DNA of 64,000 nt from Firmicutes bacterium UBA7510 (GTDB lineage Bacteria; Bacillota; Clostridia; Tissierellales; Sedimentibacteraceae): contig DLNM01000040.1 in assembly GCA_002479485.1 (NCBI GenBank), positions 30,786 to 94,785 on the forward strand. Direction: 5' to 3'. The notes beneath the pieces are model-generated. The model had not been told where the DNA came from. It saw only the letters and a list, made by a program, of their open reading frames with translations, and ran no database searches. Below are positions 45,565-54,403 of the stretch, piece by piece. The translations under genes were made by a program, and so were the position numbers. Position 1 is the first letter of the stretch; each line of letters starts with the position of its first letter.

Positions 45565-46563
45565 ATGAAAAATATTTTACTTATTGCAACGGGTGGAACA
45601 ATTGCTTCAAAGAATAATGGAGAAGGCTTAGCTCCAGCTATATCATCAGCTGAACTTTTATCATATATACCGGAAATTAAAGAATTATGCAATGTAGATA
45701 CAATACAGGTTTTAAATATAGATAGCACTAATATTCAACCTGAGTATTGGCTTTTAATGGTCGATGCTATAAAAGAAAACTATGATAAATATGATGGTTT
45801 TGTTATATCTCACGGTACGGATACAATGGCATATACTTCAGCTGCCTTATCCTATCTTGTGCAAAATGTGGACAAGCCAATAATTATAACTGGATCACAA
45901 AAACCAATTGCTGAAGCTGCAACCGATGCTAAGAAAAATTTAATTGATAGCTTTAGATTTGCGGTTGAAGACGGTGTAAAAGGAATATTTGTTGTATTTG
46001 ATGGTAAAGCTATAATTGGTACGAGAGCTAAAAAAACTCGTTCTAAAAGTTATAGTGCATTTGAAAGTATCAACTTTCCTTATGCAGCATATATAGATAA
46101 TAGTAAAATTACTAGATTTACTAAAAGCGAAGATGTAAAAGATAAAATTAAATTTTATGACGAAATTTATCCAAGTATTTTTTTGCTTAAGCTTGTACCG
46201 GGTATGGAGCCTGATGTACTTGACTATATTGGCGAAAAATACGAAGGTATTGTAATTGAAAGCTATGGTGTAGGCGGAATTCCGTTTAATGACAGAAGAA
46301 ATTTTTTAAATAAATTAGGAAACCTTACAAGCAATGGTAAAATAGTTGTTATTGCAACGCAAGTTGCACTAGAAGGCAGTGATATGGGAGTGTATGAAGT
46401 AGGAATGAAGGCGCTTAAAAACTACTCTGTATTACAAGCATATGATATGACAATTGAAGCAGCAGTAACAAAGCTAATGTGGATTTTATCACAGTCAAAG
46501 AATTTTAATGAAGTAAAGGAAAAGTTTTATACGAAAATAAATGATGATATTTTAATAGACTAA
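45565..46563 (+). CDS. L-asparaginase (type I-like)
   Basis: A 332-residue amidohydrolase that converts asparagine to aspartate. Both catalytic threonine motifs are present: IATGGTIAS near residue 7 and SHGTDTMAYTSAALS near 83-97. No signal peptide is seen, so it is cytosolic, in keeping with amino-acid catabolism. ATGGAGGAAATAATT precedes the ATG, with TATAAT at about 45536. Confidence 0.93.
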   Translation: MKNILLIATGGTIASKNNGEGLAPAISSAELLSYIPEIKELCNVDTIQVLNIDSTNIQPEYWLLMVDAIKENYDKYDGFVISHGTDTMAYTSAALSYLVQNVDKPIIITGSQKPIAEAATDAKKNLIDSFRFAVEDGVKGIFVVFDGKAIIGTRAKKTRSKSYSAFESINFPYAAYIDNSKITRFTKSEDVKDKIKFYDEIYPSIFLLKLVPGMEPDVLDYIGEKYEGIVIESYGVGGIPFNDRRNFLNKLGNLTSNGKIVVIATQVALEGSDMGVYEVGMKALKNYSVLQAYDMTIEAAVTKLMWILSQSKNFNEVKEKFYTKINDDILID

Positions 46564-46590
46564 TTGAGGGATAAGGTAAGGTTGAAAGAA

Positions 46591-46668
46591 ATGAAAAATA
46601 ATAAGAAAGTATGCACTGAGCCCATGCACAAATATTTGGTTCCTTGTATAATAGAGGCATGGGCATAA
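46591..46668 (+). CDS. Possible 25-residue leader peptide
   Basis: A short frame, M-K-N-N-K-K-V-C-T-E-P and on to EAWA, preceded by AAGGTTGAAAGAA at a good distance. Its TAA ends two bases before the ATG of the PHP gene, which itself has no well-placed ribosome site. Translational coupling is therefore plausible. No homologue is known to me; the frame may be fortuitous. Confidence 0.3.
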   Translation: MKNNKKVCTEPMHKYLVPCIIEAWA

Positions 46669-46670
46669 TT

Positions 46671-47519
46671 ATGCTTAAAACAGATTTGCATATGCATACT
46701 AATGTTTCTGACGGTACTTGGGATGTATATGAGCTTAAGGAAAAGCTAAAAGAAAATGATATAAAAATATTTTCTATCACTGACCATGATGATGTTGGTA
46801 ATATTGAAAATATGTCTAATATATTAACACCAGAAGATAATTTAACCTTTATTAAAGGTGTTGAGGTTACAGCAACTTATAATAATAAAGAATATCACAT
46901 GACACTATATAATTATGATATTAACAATAAGGAGTTATTAGAATTTTTAAAGTGGACTAGAGACTTGCGTCTTGATTATAATGATAAATTTATACACTAC
47001 ATGTCAACATTGCATGAAAGTATAACATTTAAAGATTTTCTAGAATACAAGGAAGATCGTTCAAGAGGTGGCTGGAAATCCTCTAATTATTTGATAGATA
47101 AAAAAATTCACAAAGATATGGCGGAGCATTTTGAAGACATTAAAAAATCAGGATTAACGATAACCTTTAAATCACCTGAGGAGGTTATAAATATCTGTAA
47201 AAGAAGTGGTGGGTATATATTTTTGGCACATCCATCATATCATTACAAAAAAACTGTTATGCCTATAGAAGAGTTGAAAATGTGGCTAGAACTTGGAATT
47301 GATGGTGTAGAATGCTATACACCATACAATGATAAGAAGCAATCAGAGTACTATAAAGAATTTTGTGATAAAAATAATTTAATGATATCTGGAGGTTCAG
47401 ATTGTCATGGTGATTTTATTAAGGAAAGAAAGCTTGGTATTCCAACTATAGATTTAAGTGAGCTGAAAATAGATAAATTGTTAAATAAAAATTTAACAAA
47501 TTATAGCTTTACAAAATAA
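46671..47519 (+). CDS. PHP-domain phosphoesterase
   Basis: A 282-residue PHP-fold metal-dependent phosphoesterase. Metal ligands are visible in TDLHMHTNVSDGT at residues 4-16, SITDHDDV near 35, IKGVEVTA near 63, LAHPSYHY near 192 and SGGSDCHGD near 242. This matches the TrpH/RNase AM-like group, which includes nucleoside 3',5'-bisphosphate and 5'-3' RNA phosphatases. ATG at 46671 aligns with the family N-terminus. TATAAT at 46647-46652 would place transcription start within about 12 bases, giving a very short leader if that promoter is used. Confidence 0.88.
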   Translation: MLKTDLHMHTNVSDGTWDVYELKEKLKENDIKIFSITDHDDVGNIENMSNILTPEDNLTFIKGVEVTATYNNKEYHMTLYNYDINNKELLEFLKWTRDLRLDYNDKFIHYMSTLHESITFKDFLEYKEDRSRGGWKSSNYLIDKKIHKDMAEHFEDIKKSGLTITFKSPEEVINICKRSGGYIFLAHPSYHYKKTVMPIEELKMWLELGIDGVECYTPYNDKKQSEYYKEFCDKNNLMISGGSDCHGDFIKERKLGIPTIDLSELKIDKLLNKNLTNYSFTK

Positions 47520-47535
47520 AATATAGTGTTATAAT
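47508..47535 (+). promoter_or_regulatory. Sigma-A promoter of the FMN riboswitch-ribU unit
   Basis: TTTACA at 47508-47513, a 16-bp spacer and TATAAT at 47530-47535. The -35 lies inside the end of the PHP gene; the start site would be near 47542, just before the riboswitch. Confidence 0.75.
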
Positions 47536-47546
47536 AAAAATGTAAT

Positions 47547-47728
47547 ATCTTCAGGGCAGGGTGAAAGTCCCGACCGGCAGTTATAGTCTGCGAGCCGAAA
47601 GGTTGAATTGGTGAAATTCCAATACCGACAGTAAAGTCTGGATGGTAGAGGATTATATACACGCATATTTTTGTATGCATATTCTATCGAAATAATAGCC
47701 TCTGAGGATCTCAGAGGTTTTTATATAC
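47547..47728 (+). promoter_or_regulatory. FMN riboswitch (RFN element) with terminator
   Basis: The aptamer runs from ATCTTCAGGGCAGGGTG (47547) through GTCCCGACCGGCAG, CTGCGAGCCG and ATACCGACAGT to GGATGGTAGAGGA (about 47652). These are the conserved RFN blocks. An intrinsic terminator, AGCCTCTGAG with CTCAGAGG and a T tract, lies at about 47698-47725. FMN binding should terminate transcription of the riboflavin transporter gene. Confidence 0.97.
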
Positions 47729-47759
47729 CTCTGAAATTCTTAATTATTTGGAGGAAAAG

Positions 47760-48371
47760 ATGAAAAAGGAAGCAAATTTACAAAGTAGTGTAAACACAAA
47801 AACCTTAGCAAAGGTAGGAGTGCTGTCGGCGATAGCTGCAGTTATTATGATACTTGAATTTCCGTTACCATTTGCGCCAAGCTTTTATAAGCTTGATTTT
47901 AGCGAGATACCTGTGTTAATAGGAGCATTTGCGCTAGGGCCAATAGCTGGAATTGCTATTGAGTTTATAAAAATTTTACTTAATTTTGTTTTAAATGGAA
48001 CAGTTACAGCTGGAGTTGGTGAGATAGGTAATTTTTTGATAGGTTGCTCTTTAGTTGTACCATCAGCAATTATTTACAGAAAAAATAAAACCTTTAAAAA
48101 TGCTGTAGTTGGACTTATAGTAGGAATATTTTCATTAGCGATAGTTGGTGCGATACTTAATTATTTTGTTTTATTACCTGTATACTCAACTGCTTTTGGA
48201 GCACCATTACAGTCGTTTATTGATATGGGAAATGTAATAAACAAATATATAGTTGATTTAAAAACATTAGTTTTATATGCAGTAGTACCATTTAACCTTG
48301 TAAAAGGTATATTAGTTTCTGCAATGACAATACTTATATATAAAAAACTATCTCCAATATTACACAGATAA
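47760..48371 (+). CDS. ribU: Riboflavin ECF transporter S component
   Basis: A 203-residue, six-helix membrane protein. It captures riboflavin and works with the shared EcfAA'T module, which is not in this window. The segment FPLPFAPSFYKLDFSEIPVL near 37-56, with its KLDFSEIP motif, is characteristic of RibU. The ATG at 47760 follows TTGGAGGAAAAG. Placement directly behind an FMN riboswitch confirms the assignment. Confidence 0.96.
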   Translation: MKKEANLQSSVNTKTLAKVGVLSAIAAVIMILEFPLPFAPSFYKLDFSEIPVLIGAFALGPIAGIAIEFIKILLNFVLNGTVTAGVGEIGNFLIGCSLVVPSAIIYRKNKTFKNAVVGLIVGIFSLAIVGAILNYFVLLPVYSTAFGAPLQSFIDMGNVINKYIVDLKTLVLYAVVPFNLVKGILVSAMTILIYKKLSPILHR

Positions 48372-48374
48372 AAA

Positions 48375-48444
48375 AGGCTGTTGCAAAATATAATATTAAA
48401 TATTTTGCAACAGCCTCTATAGAAGAATCAAAAAACGATTCTTC
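48375..48444. terminator. Two hairpins between ribU and the prenyl synthase gene
   Basis: AGGCTGTTGCAAAATA pairs with TATTTTGCAACAGCCT (48375-48416), and GAAGAATC with GATTCTTC (48422-48444). The first has A's before it and no T tract after, so termination on the plus strand is uncertain. Confidence 0.5.
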
Positions 48445-48476
48445 ATCAAATTTTAATGCAATATGAGGTTGAGAAA

Positions 48477-49367
48477 ATGAATTTTGAATTATGGTTAAAA
48501 AATAAAGTTGAAAGCGTAGAAAAAGCACTTAAAGATAATTTTACTAAAAATGATAATAAACAAAAGATAATTTATGAATCTATGGAATATAGCTTATTTG
48601 CAGGTGGAAAAAGACTAAGACCTGTTATTATGCTTGGCGTTAATGAGATTTTTAGTAAGGATTATAATAATGTACTTCCTTTTGCATGTGCTATGGAGAT
48701 TATACATACATATTCTTTAGTACATGATGATTTGCCAGCAATGGATGATGATGATTATAGAAGAGGAAAATTATCTAACCATAAAAAATTTGGTGAAGCA
48801 ACAGCAATACTTGCAGGAGATGGGCTTTTAAATATGGCATTTGAAATTATGCTTAGAGAAAGTCTTAAGATTGATATAGACAAAGAGCTTTTAATTAAAG
48901 CTATGAGCATTATAGCTGACTCCTCCGGAACAGAAGGAATGATTGGCGGACAGGTTGTAGATATGTTTTGTGAAGAAAGTATAAATGATATATCCGACTT
49001 AGAGTATCTACAAAAACATAAAACAGGAGCAATAATTAAATCTAGTGCTGTAGTTGGCGGACTTTTAGGAGGAGCAACAGACATAGAATTAAAGGCTATA
49101 GAAAAATTTGCCGATAATCTTGGCTCAGCTTTTCAAATTCAAGATGATATATTAGATGTAGAAGGAAACGCAGAAAAGCTTGGCAAACCAATTGGTAGTG
49201 ATGAGGGCAACAATAAAAAGACCTATGTATCAATGATAGGTTTAGAAGAAGCTAAAAAGCTGCAAGAAAAGCTAACAAATGAAGCTATTGAATCGCTAAG
49301 CATATTTGGTGAAAAATCATTAATGTTAATAGAGCTGTGTAAATATTTATTGAAGAGAGAGAAGTAA
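48477..49367 (+). CDS. ispA: Polyprenyl (farnesyl-type) diphosphate synthase
   Basis: A 296-residue trans-prenyltransferase that condenses isopentenyl and allylic diphosphates. The first Asp-rich motif is VHDDLPAMDDDDYRRG near 81-96, the second QIQDDILDVEG near 221-231, and the substrate site GGKRLRP near 42. Length and motifs fit farnesyl/geranyl diphosphate synthase. ATG at 48477 has GAGG about nine bases upstream. No xseB or dxs neighbour is present, unlike many Bacillota. Confidence 0.92.
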   Translation: MNFELWLKNKVESVEKALKDNFTKNDNKQKIIYESMEYSLFAGGKRLRPVIMLGVNEIFSKDYNNVLPFACAMEIIHTYSLVHDDLPAMDDDDYRRGKLSNHKKFGEATAILAGDGLLNMAFEIMLRESLKIDIDKELLIKAMSIIADSSGTEGMIGGQVVDMFCEESINDISDLEYLQKHKTGAIIKSSAVVGGLLGGATDIELKAIEKFADNLGSAFQIQDDILDVEGNAEKLGKPIGSDEGNNKKTYVSMIGLEEAKKLQEKLTNEAIESLSIFGEKSLMLIELCKYLLKREK

Positions 49368-49894
49368 ATATTACAGAGCAAAATATTTTAATTGAGAATT
49401 AGATGAATAAATGCTATGCATTTTATTTAGTGAATAAAAATGTGTAGCATTTTTTTATTCATTAAAAGAATATAATATAGATTTAGAAAGCTTCAAAGGC
49501 TTTTATTTTATACTTTAATGAATGTAAATTGAAGCTGTTAGTTAGTATTTTTATGCATTTTATTGTTAATAATGTATCAATATTTTTTTAAAAATTTTGT
49601 CGAAATATTGAAGATTGTTTAATAAAATTACTTCAATATATTCAACATGTTTTATAATTTTTTCACTTTGAAACATAATCATATTTCATATGAAATCTTA
49701 AAATTTGTTTAACTTATATAAATTAAGGGAAATCATGCATAATAAAATTATTGTAATAATTTAATATTATTATATTGAAATTTTTTATTTATAAGTTATA
49801 ATTAAATTATATAGGCACAAAATAATTTGTTAAAAATTTAGCGAACTGCGCTAGTTGCTTATAAAAGAGGCAAAAAATTTAAAGGAGTGAGATT
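49368..49894. other. Intergenic region, 527 bp, with terminator, promoter and Rex-like site
   Basis: A terminator for the prenyl synthase gene covers 49409-49457 (AAATGCTA paired with TAGCATTT, long stem, seven Ts). The middle is very AT-rich with no frame. TTGAAA (49775-49780) and TATAAT (49797-49802, 16-bp spacer) form a promoter. TTGTTAAAAATTTAGCGA at 49827-49844 resembles the redox-repressor Rex consensus with two mismatches, and would lie just downstream of the start site. Confidence 0.65.
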
Positions 49895-51034
49895 ATGAAT
49901 TTTGAATTAAGCAAAGAACAGCAAATGGCACAAGAATTATTTAGATCATTTACTGTTAATGAAGTTAAACCATTGGCTCAAGAGGTTGATGAGCAGGAAA
50001 GATTTCCGGTTGAGACAGTAGACAAATTCAAGAGATATGGATTTTTAGGTATTCCGTTTCCAAAAGAGTACGGTGGACAGGGTGCAGACAATTTAACCTA
50101 TATATTAGCAGTAGAGGAATTGTCAAAAGCTTGTGGAACATCAGGTGTTATAGTATCAGCTCATACTTCACTATGTGCATCACCGATTTATGAATTTGGT
50201 ACAGAAGAGCAAAAGAAAAAATATTTAGTTCCATTAGCAAACGGAACTTATTTAGGAGCTTTTGGGTTAACTGAGGCTGGAGCTGGAACAGATGCTGCTG
50301 GACAGCAAACTAAGGCTGTATTAGAGGGCGACAACTATATATTAAATGGTAGTAAAATATTTATTACAAATGCCACTCATGCAGATGTATATATAATAAT
50401 GGCAATGACAGATAAAGCTAAAGGTACAAAAGGAATTTCTGCATTTATAGTTGAAAGAAATTTCCCAGGTTTTTCTGTTGGTAAAGAAGAACATAAAATG
50501 GGTATTAGAGGCTCAGCTACTTGTGAGTTAATTATGGAAAATTGTATTGTTCCAAAGGAAAACTTACTTGGAAAAGAGGGTGAAGGCTTTAAAATAGCTA
50601 TGAAAACGCTTGATGGTGGTAGAATTGGTATTGCTGCTCAAGCTCTTGGTATAGCTCAAGGAGCTATTGATGAAACTGTTAAATATACTAAAGAAAGAAA
50701 ACAATTTGGTAGATCTATCTCAGCATTCCAAAATACTCAATTCCAATTAGCAGATATGCAAGCTAGAGTAGATGCAGCAAGATTATTAGTTTATAAAGCT
50801 GCTACATTTAAGGATGCAAAAAAACCATATTCAGTAGAAGCTGCTACTGCTAAATTATTTGCTGCAGAAGCTGCTATGGCAGTAACTACAAAGGCAGTTC
50901 AATTGTTTGGAGGATACGGTTATACAAGAGAATATCCTGTTGAAAGAATGATGCGTGATGCTAAAATAACTGAAATATATGAAGGTACTTCAGAAGTACA
51001 AAGAATGGTTATAAGTGCAAACATGTTAAAATAA
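49895..51034 (+). CDS. Acyl-CoA dehydrogenase (short-chain/butyryl-CoA type)
   Basis: A 379-residue FAD enzyme. FAD/substrate segments GLTEAGAGTDAAGQQT near 127 and FITNATHADVY near 152 are clear. The C-terminal IYEGTSEVQRMVIS near 361 carries the catalytic Glu of short/medium-chain members. It lies directly upstream of etfB and etfA, so electrons pass to that flavoprotein. In Clostridia this set reduces crotonyl-CoA or related enoyl-CoA, sometimes with electron bifurcation; no crotonase or thiolase gene is adjacent here. AAAGGAGTGAGATT precedes the ATG. Confidence 0.94.
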   Translation: MNFELSKEQQMAQELFRSFTVNEVKPLAQEVDEQERFPVETVDKFKRYGFLGIPFPKEYGGQGADNLTYILAVEELSKACGTSGVIVSAHTSLCASPIYEFGTEEQKKKYLVPLANGTYLGAFGLTEAGAGTDAAGQQTKAVLEGDNYILNGSKIFITNATHADVYIIMAMTDKAKGTKGISAFIVERNFPGFSVGKEEHKMGIRGSATCELIMENCIVPKENLLGKEGEGFKIAMKTLDGGRIGIAAQALGIAQGAIDETVKYTKERKQFGRSISAFQNTQFQLADMQARVDAARLLVYKAATFKDAKKPYSVEAATAKLFAAEAAMAVTTKAVQLFGGYGYTREYPVERMMRDAKITEIYEGTSEVQRMVISANMLK

Positions 51035-51076
51035 TAAATTTTTATGACGCCGCGAAGCGGCATAATGGAGGTAACT

Positions 51077-51862
51077 ATGAACATAGTAGTTTGTATAAAA
51101 CAAGTACCAGATACAACAGAAGTTAAGCTTGACCCTAAAACTAATACTCTTATTAGAGATGGTGTGCCAAGTATAATAAATCCGGATGATAAAGCAGGCT
51201 TAGAGGCTGCACTTAGAATAAAAGATAAAATGGGTGCTCATGTTACAGTAATATCAATGGGACCTGCACAAGCAGATATTGCATTAAGAGAAGCACTAGC
51301 TATGGGAGCTGATGAAGCTATACTTGTATCAGATAGAGCATTTGGAGGAGCTGATACTTGGGCTACTTCATCTACATTAGCTGCTGCTATAAAAAATCTA
51401 GAGTATGATTTAATTATTACAGGAAGACAAGCGATAGATGGAGATACAGCACAAGTTGGACCTCAAATTGCTGAACATTTAAATTTAGCTAATATAAGCT
51501 ATGCTGAGGAAATAAATGTTGAAGGTGATAGCATAATTGTTAAAAGGCAATTTGAAGATAGACATCATATAATAAAAGCTAAAATGCCTGTGCTTATTAC
51601 TGCTTTGACTGAATTAAATGCACCAAGATATATGACTCCAGGTGGAATATTTGATGCTTATAGAGAAAAAGTTGTTAAAGTGTGGACACTTAACGATATA
51701 AATGTAGATATGAACAATATAGGATTAAAAGGTTCTCCTACTAAAGTTAAAAAGTCTTTTACAAAGCAAGCTAAACAAGCAGGAAAAGTTTATAATAATT
51801 TAGATGCTAATGAAGCAGCAGATGTTATTATAAATGCCTTACAAGAGAAGTTTATAATTTAA
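51077..51862 (+). CDS. etfB: Electron transfer flavoprotein, beta subunit
   Basis: A 261-residue EtfB. The N-terminal IVVCIKQVPDT and the nucleotide-binding GRQAIDGDTAQVGPQIAEHL near 117-136 are typical. It pairs with EtfA to shuttle electrons to or from the acyl-CoA dehydrogenase. Whether the nucleotide is AMP or a bifurcating FAD cannot be settled by eye. ATG at 51077 follows ATGGAGGTAACT. Confidence 0.96.
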   Translation: MNIVVCIKQVPDTTEVKLDPKTNTLIRDGVPSIINPDDKAGLEAALRIKDKMGAHVTVISMGPAQADIALREALAMGADEAILVSDRAFGGADTWATSSTLAAAIKNLEYDLIITGRQAIDGDTAQVGPQIAEHLNLANISYAEEINVEGDSIIVKRQFEDRHHIIKAKMPVLITALTELNAPRYMTPGGIFDAYREKVVKVWTLNDINVDMNNIGLKGSPTKVKKSFTKQAKQAGKVYNNLDANEAADVIINALQEKFII

Positions 51863-51879
51863 TTTAGCGGGAGGTTAAT

Positions 51880-52893
51880 ATGAATATAGCAGATTATAAA
51901 GGTATCTTTGTTTTTGTAGAACAAAGAGATAAGAAAATTGAAAAAGTTTCTTTAGAGTTAATCGGAAAATCTAAAGAATTGGCTGAAGTTATAAATACAA
52001 CTGTTACAGCTGTTTTGTTAGGACACGAAATGGATGAACAGGCAAAAGAACTTAACTATTATGGAGCTGACAAAGTTATATACATTGAAAACAAAAATTT
52101 AGATGTATATATGACTGAACCATACACTTATTCATTAGTTGAGGTTATAAATAAATCTAAACCAGAAATTGTGTTATTTGGAGCTACTGCTATAGGTAGA
52201 GATTTGGCGCCAAGGGTTTCTGCAAGGGTTAAAACAGGTTTAACAGCGGATTGTACATCACTTGATATAAATGTAGAAGAAAATAACAATTTAATGATGA
52301 CAAGACCTGCATTTGGCGGAAATATTATGGCAACAATTGTTTGCCCAGATCATAGACCACAGATGGCAACAGTTAGACCTGGAGTTATGAAGCAAGCACC
52401 AATTAATAGAAACAAAACGGTAAATGTTGAAAAATTAGAATTAAATATACCAAATGAACATTTAAATGTACAAATACTTGATGTTATAAAGCAAGTTCAA
52501 GAAAAAATGAAAATCGAGGATGCAAAGGTAATAGTATCAGGTGGTAGAGGAATAGGTGGATCTGAAAATTTTGCAATGCTTGAAGAATTAGCAGATCTTT
52601 TAGGCGGTACTATATCTGCTTCAAGAGCTGCCGTTGATGCAGGTTGGATTTCTAAGGATAGACAAGTTGGGCAAACAGGTAAAACTGTAAGACCAAATCT
52701 TTATATTGCATGCGGTATTTCAGGTGCTATACAGCATATAGCAGGAATGGAAGAATCAGATCTTATTATTGCAATTAATAAGGATGAATTTGCACCTATT
52801 TTTGAAGTTGCAGATGTTTCTATTGTTGGTGACATAAACAAAATAATTCCTCAATTTGTTGAAGAGTTAAAGAAAATAAGAGTTAAAAAATAG
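51880..52893 (+). CDS. etfA: Electron transfer flavoprotein, alpha subunit
   Basis: A 337-residue EtfA. The C-terminal FAD domain shows VSGGRGIGGSENF near 207, SRAAVDAGWISKDRQVGQTG near 237-256 and ACGISGAIQHIAGM near 266. GCGGGAGGTTAAT precedes the ATG, 17 bp after etfB. It ends the operon; a strong GC-rich terminator follows. Confidence 0.97.
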   Translation: MNIADYKGIFVFVEQRDKKIEKVSLELIGKSKELAEVINTTVTAVLLGHEMDEQAKELNYYGADKVIYIENKNLDVYMTEPYTYSLVEVINKSKPEIVLFGATAIGRDLAPRVSARVKTGLTADCTSLDINVEENNNLMMTRPAFGGNIMATIVCPDHRPQMATVRPGVMKQAPINRNKTVNVEKLELNIPNEHLNVQILDVIKQVQEKMKIEDAKVIVSGGRGIGGSENFAMLEELADLLGGTISASRAAVDAGWISKDRQVGQTGKTVRPNLYIACGISGAIQHIAGMEESDLIIAINKDEFAPIFEVADVSIVGDINKIIPQFVEELKKIRVKK

Positions 52894-52898
52894 ATAAA

Positions 52899-52926
52899 GC
52901 CGGAGCTAGCGCTCCGGCATTTTTGT
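52899..52926 (+). terminator. Terminator of the acyl-CoA dehydrogenase-etfBA operon
   Basis: GCCGGAGC (52899-52906) pairs with GCTCCGGC (52911-52918), followed by ATTTTTGTT. Confidence 0.9.
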
Positions 52927-52949
52927 TATTAAAGTTTGTTAATTTCTAT

Positions 52950-53014
52950 GTAGATGACCTAGCCAATTACTTTTGACTTTATCACCTACGACTGTAGGAG
53001 ACCTGGTCACCTAC
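52950..53014 (-). ncRNA. Structured element downstream of the SASP gene
   Basis: On the minus strand GTAGGTGACC (53014-53005) can pair with GGTCATCTAC (52959-52950), enclosing an inner stem CCTAC/GTAGG (52985-52998). Repeated GTAGGTGA units allow alternative folds. It lies about 30 bp past the SASP stop and lacks a T tract, so it is not a plain terminator. No known RNA family was recognised. Confidence 0.35.
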
Positions 53015-53046
53015 ATTTAATCAATTAACATTCATTAATTAAAATG

Positions 53047-53253
53047 TTATTTTCCACTCATTTGTCTTTGAGCCATTTCAACTAATCTTTTAGTCATGTA
53101 ACCACCTACATAACCGTTTTGTCTAGCTGTTAAATTTCCTTTATCAATTGATTCATAGTTAGCTAAACCTAATTCGTTAGCTATTTCTGTTTTCATTTGG
53201 TTAAGAGCTTGTTTTGCTTCTGGAACAACTATATTGTTTGATCCTGTATTCAT
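53047..53253 (-). CDS. Alpha/beta-type small acid-soluble spore protein
   Basis: A 68-residue SASP that coats and protects spore DNA. Family marks are KTEIANELGL near residue 21, containing the GPR protease site, and GNLTARQNGYVGGYMTKRLV near 39-58. AAAGGAGTGAAAAT precedes the ATG. It is expected to be made in the forespore under sigma-G; a -10-like AATAATATA is present but the promoter is not clear. Its presence shows the organism forms endospores or descends from one that did. Confidence 0.96.
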   Translation of the reverse strand: MNTGSNNIVVPEAKQALNQMKTEIANELGLANYESIDKGNLTARQNGYVGGYMTKRLVEMAQRQMSGK

Positions 53254-53616
53254 ATATTTTCACTCCTTTCTTTTGTGGATGTAGTTATATTATTTGTTAG
53301 ATTATTTTTTTTAATCATGTAAATAAATGTTAGTCTAGAAATAAATTCTAAGAAATTTAGAAATAAATTCTATCAATTTATTTTCGATTCTATTTGGTTA
53401 TAATAATCAAATAGTTAATCGCTAAATTTATAAAAACATTTTATTTACTCAAATAATATAATATTATATTAACCAAAAAAAATTTTAATATTGATGTTAA
53501 TTATTGCTTTTTTAAAAAAATAGTGTAAAAATAGTTTAGGAAATAATCATATAACCATCACATTTTAGTGCTAATATAATTAAAATAATAATGAATTATT
53601 ATATATGAGGTAAAAA
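53254..53616. other. Intergenic region, 363 bp, with a short tandem repeat
   Basis: AT-rich with no gene. TAGAAATAAATTCTA occurs at 53336-53350 and again at 53358-53372 (22-bp period), each near-palindromic, about 85-120 bp upstream of the SASP gene. Nothing else was recognised. Confidence 0.5.
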
Positions 53617-54152
53617 ATGTACAAAATATTAGTTGTTGATATAATTAATGTATATTATGATGCCAGAGCTTGATGGGTTTTCATCATGTAGAAAAATTCG
53701 TGAATTTTCTAAGACTCCTGTTCTGATGTTGTCAGCAAGAGGAGAAGAATATGATAAAACAACAAGAAGGCTATAAGATTATATTTGAATATGACTCTAC
53801 TGCTGTAGTATTAGGTGATGAACTAAAAATTTCTTAAGTTGTATATAATTTGATTAATAATGCAATTACATATACTGGAAATGATAAAACTGTACATGTA
53901 AAGCAAATAATTAATAATAAAAAAGTCAAGATTGAAATAATTGATACTGGAGACGGTATACCTGATGAAAAAATTGGATATATCTGGGATAGATATTATA
54001 AAATAGATAATTTGCATAAAAGAGCGGTTATGAGTACGGTACTAGGTCTATCAATAGTAAAGAGTATACTTGATATGCATAATGCAGAGTATGGCGTGGA
54101 AAGTAATATGTTTAATGGTACTGTATTTTGGTTTAAAATGGATATGATTTAA
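53617..54152 (+). pseudogene. Collapsed response regulator and histidine kinase remnant
   Basis: The start encodes MYKILVVD, the beginning of a receiver domain. After a deletion and frameshift, another frame from 53657 reads MMPELDGFSSCRKIREF and VLMLSARGEEYDKT, the middle of a receiver. A third frame from about 53755 joins directly to a kinase ATPase domain (QEGYKIIFEYD), interrupted by TAA at 53836 where the N-box Gln should be. It continues as VVYNLINNAITYTG, DTGDGIP and LGLSIVKSILDMH. The glycine-rich G2 box is also damaged (STVLGLS). The receiver end, DNA-binding domain and kinase sensor are gone. It is a dead two-component pair. Confidence 0.88.
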
Positions 54153-54352
54153 CGTATTTTTTGTTGTAAAAATTCATTTTATGTTATGTTTATTAATGGA
54201 TTTATATGTAAATAAAAGTATTATTTCGTAATAACTACTATATACTATAAATTTTTTGTTGCATTTTATTTTTTCATATGCTAATATACTATAGAAGCAC
54301 ATAACATATAGGTTAATGTTTTCCTATAAATACATACTTAGTGTGCGAAAAC

Positions 54353-54378
54353 ATAATCTTTCATTATTTTGAAAGATT
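54353..54378 (+). other. Leader hairpin before importer 2
   Basis: AATCTTTCA pairs with TGAAAGATT around a short loop, just upstream of the TTTAGGAGGGAG ribosome site. Function unknown. Confidence 0.4.
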
Positions 54379-54403
54379 ACAATCTTTAGGAGGGAGTTTT
54401 ATA

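Noticed and set aside
53850..54152. Stand-alone 100-residue histidine-kinase-like protein starting at TTG
   Set aside because: It is the 3' part of the decayed kinase; kinase sequence continues upstream in the same frame across a stop codon, and the start has no ribosome site.
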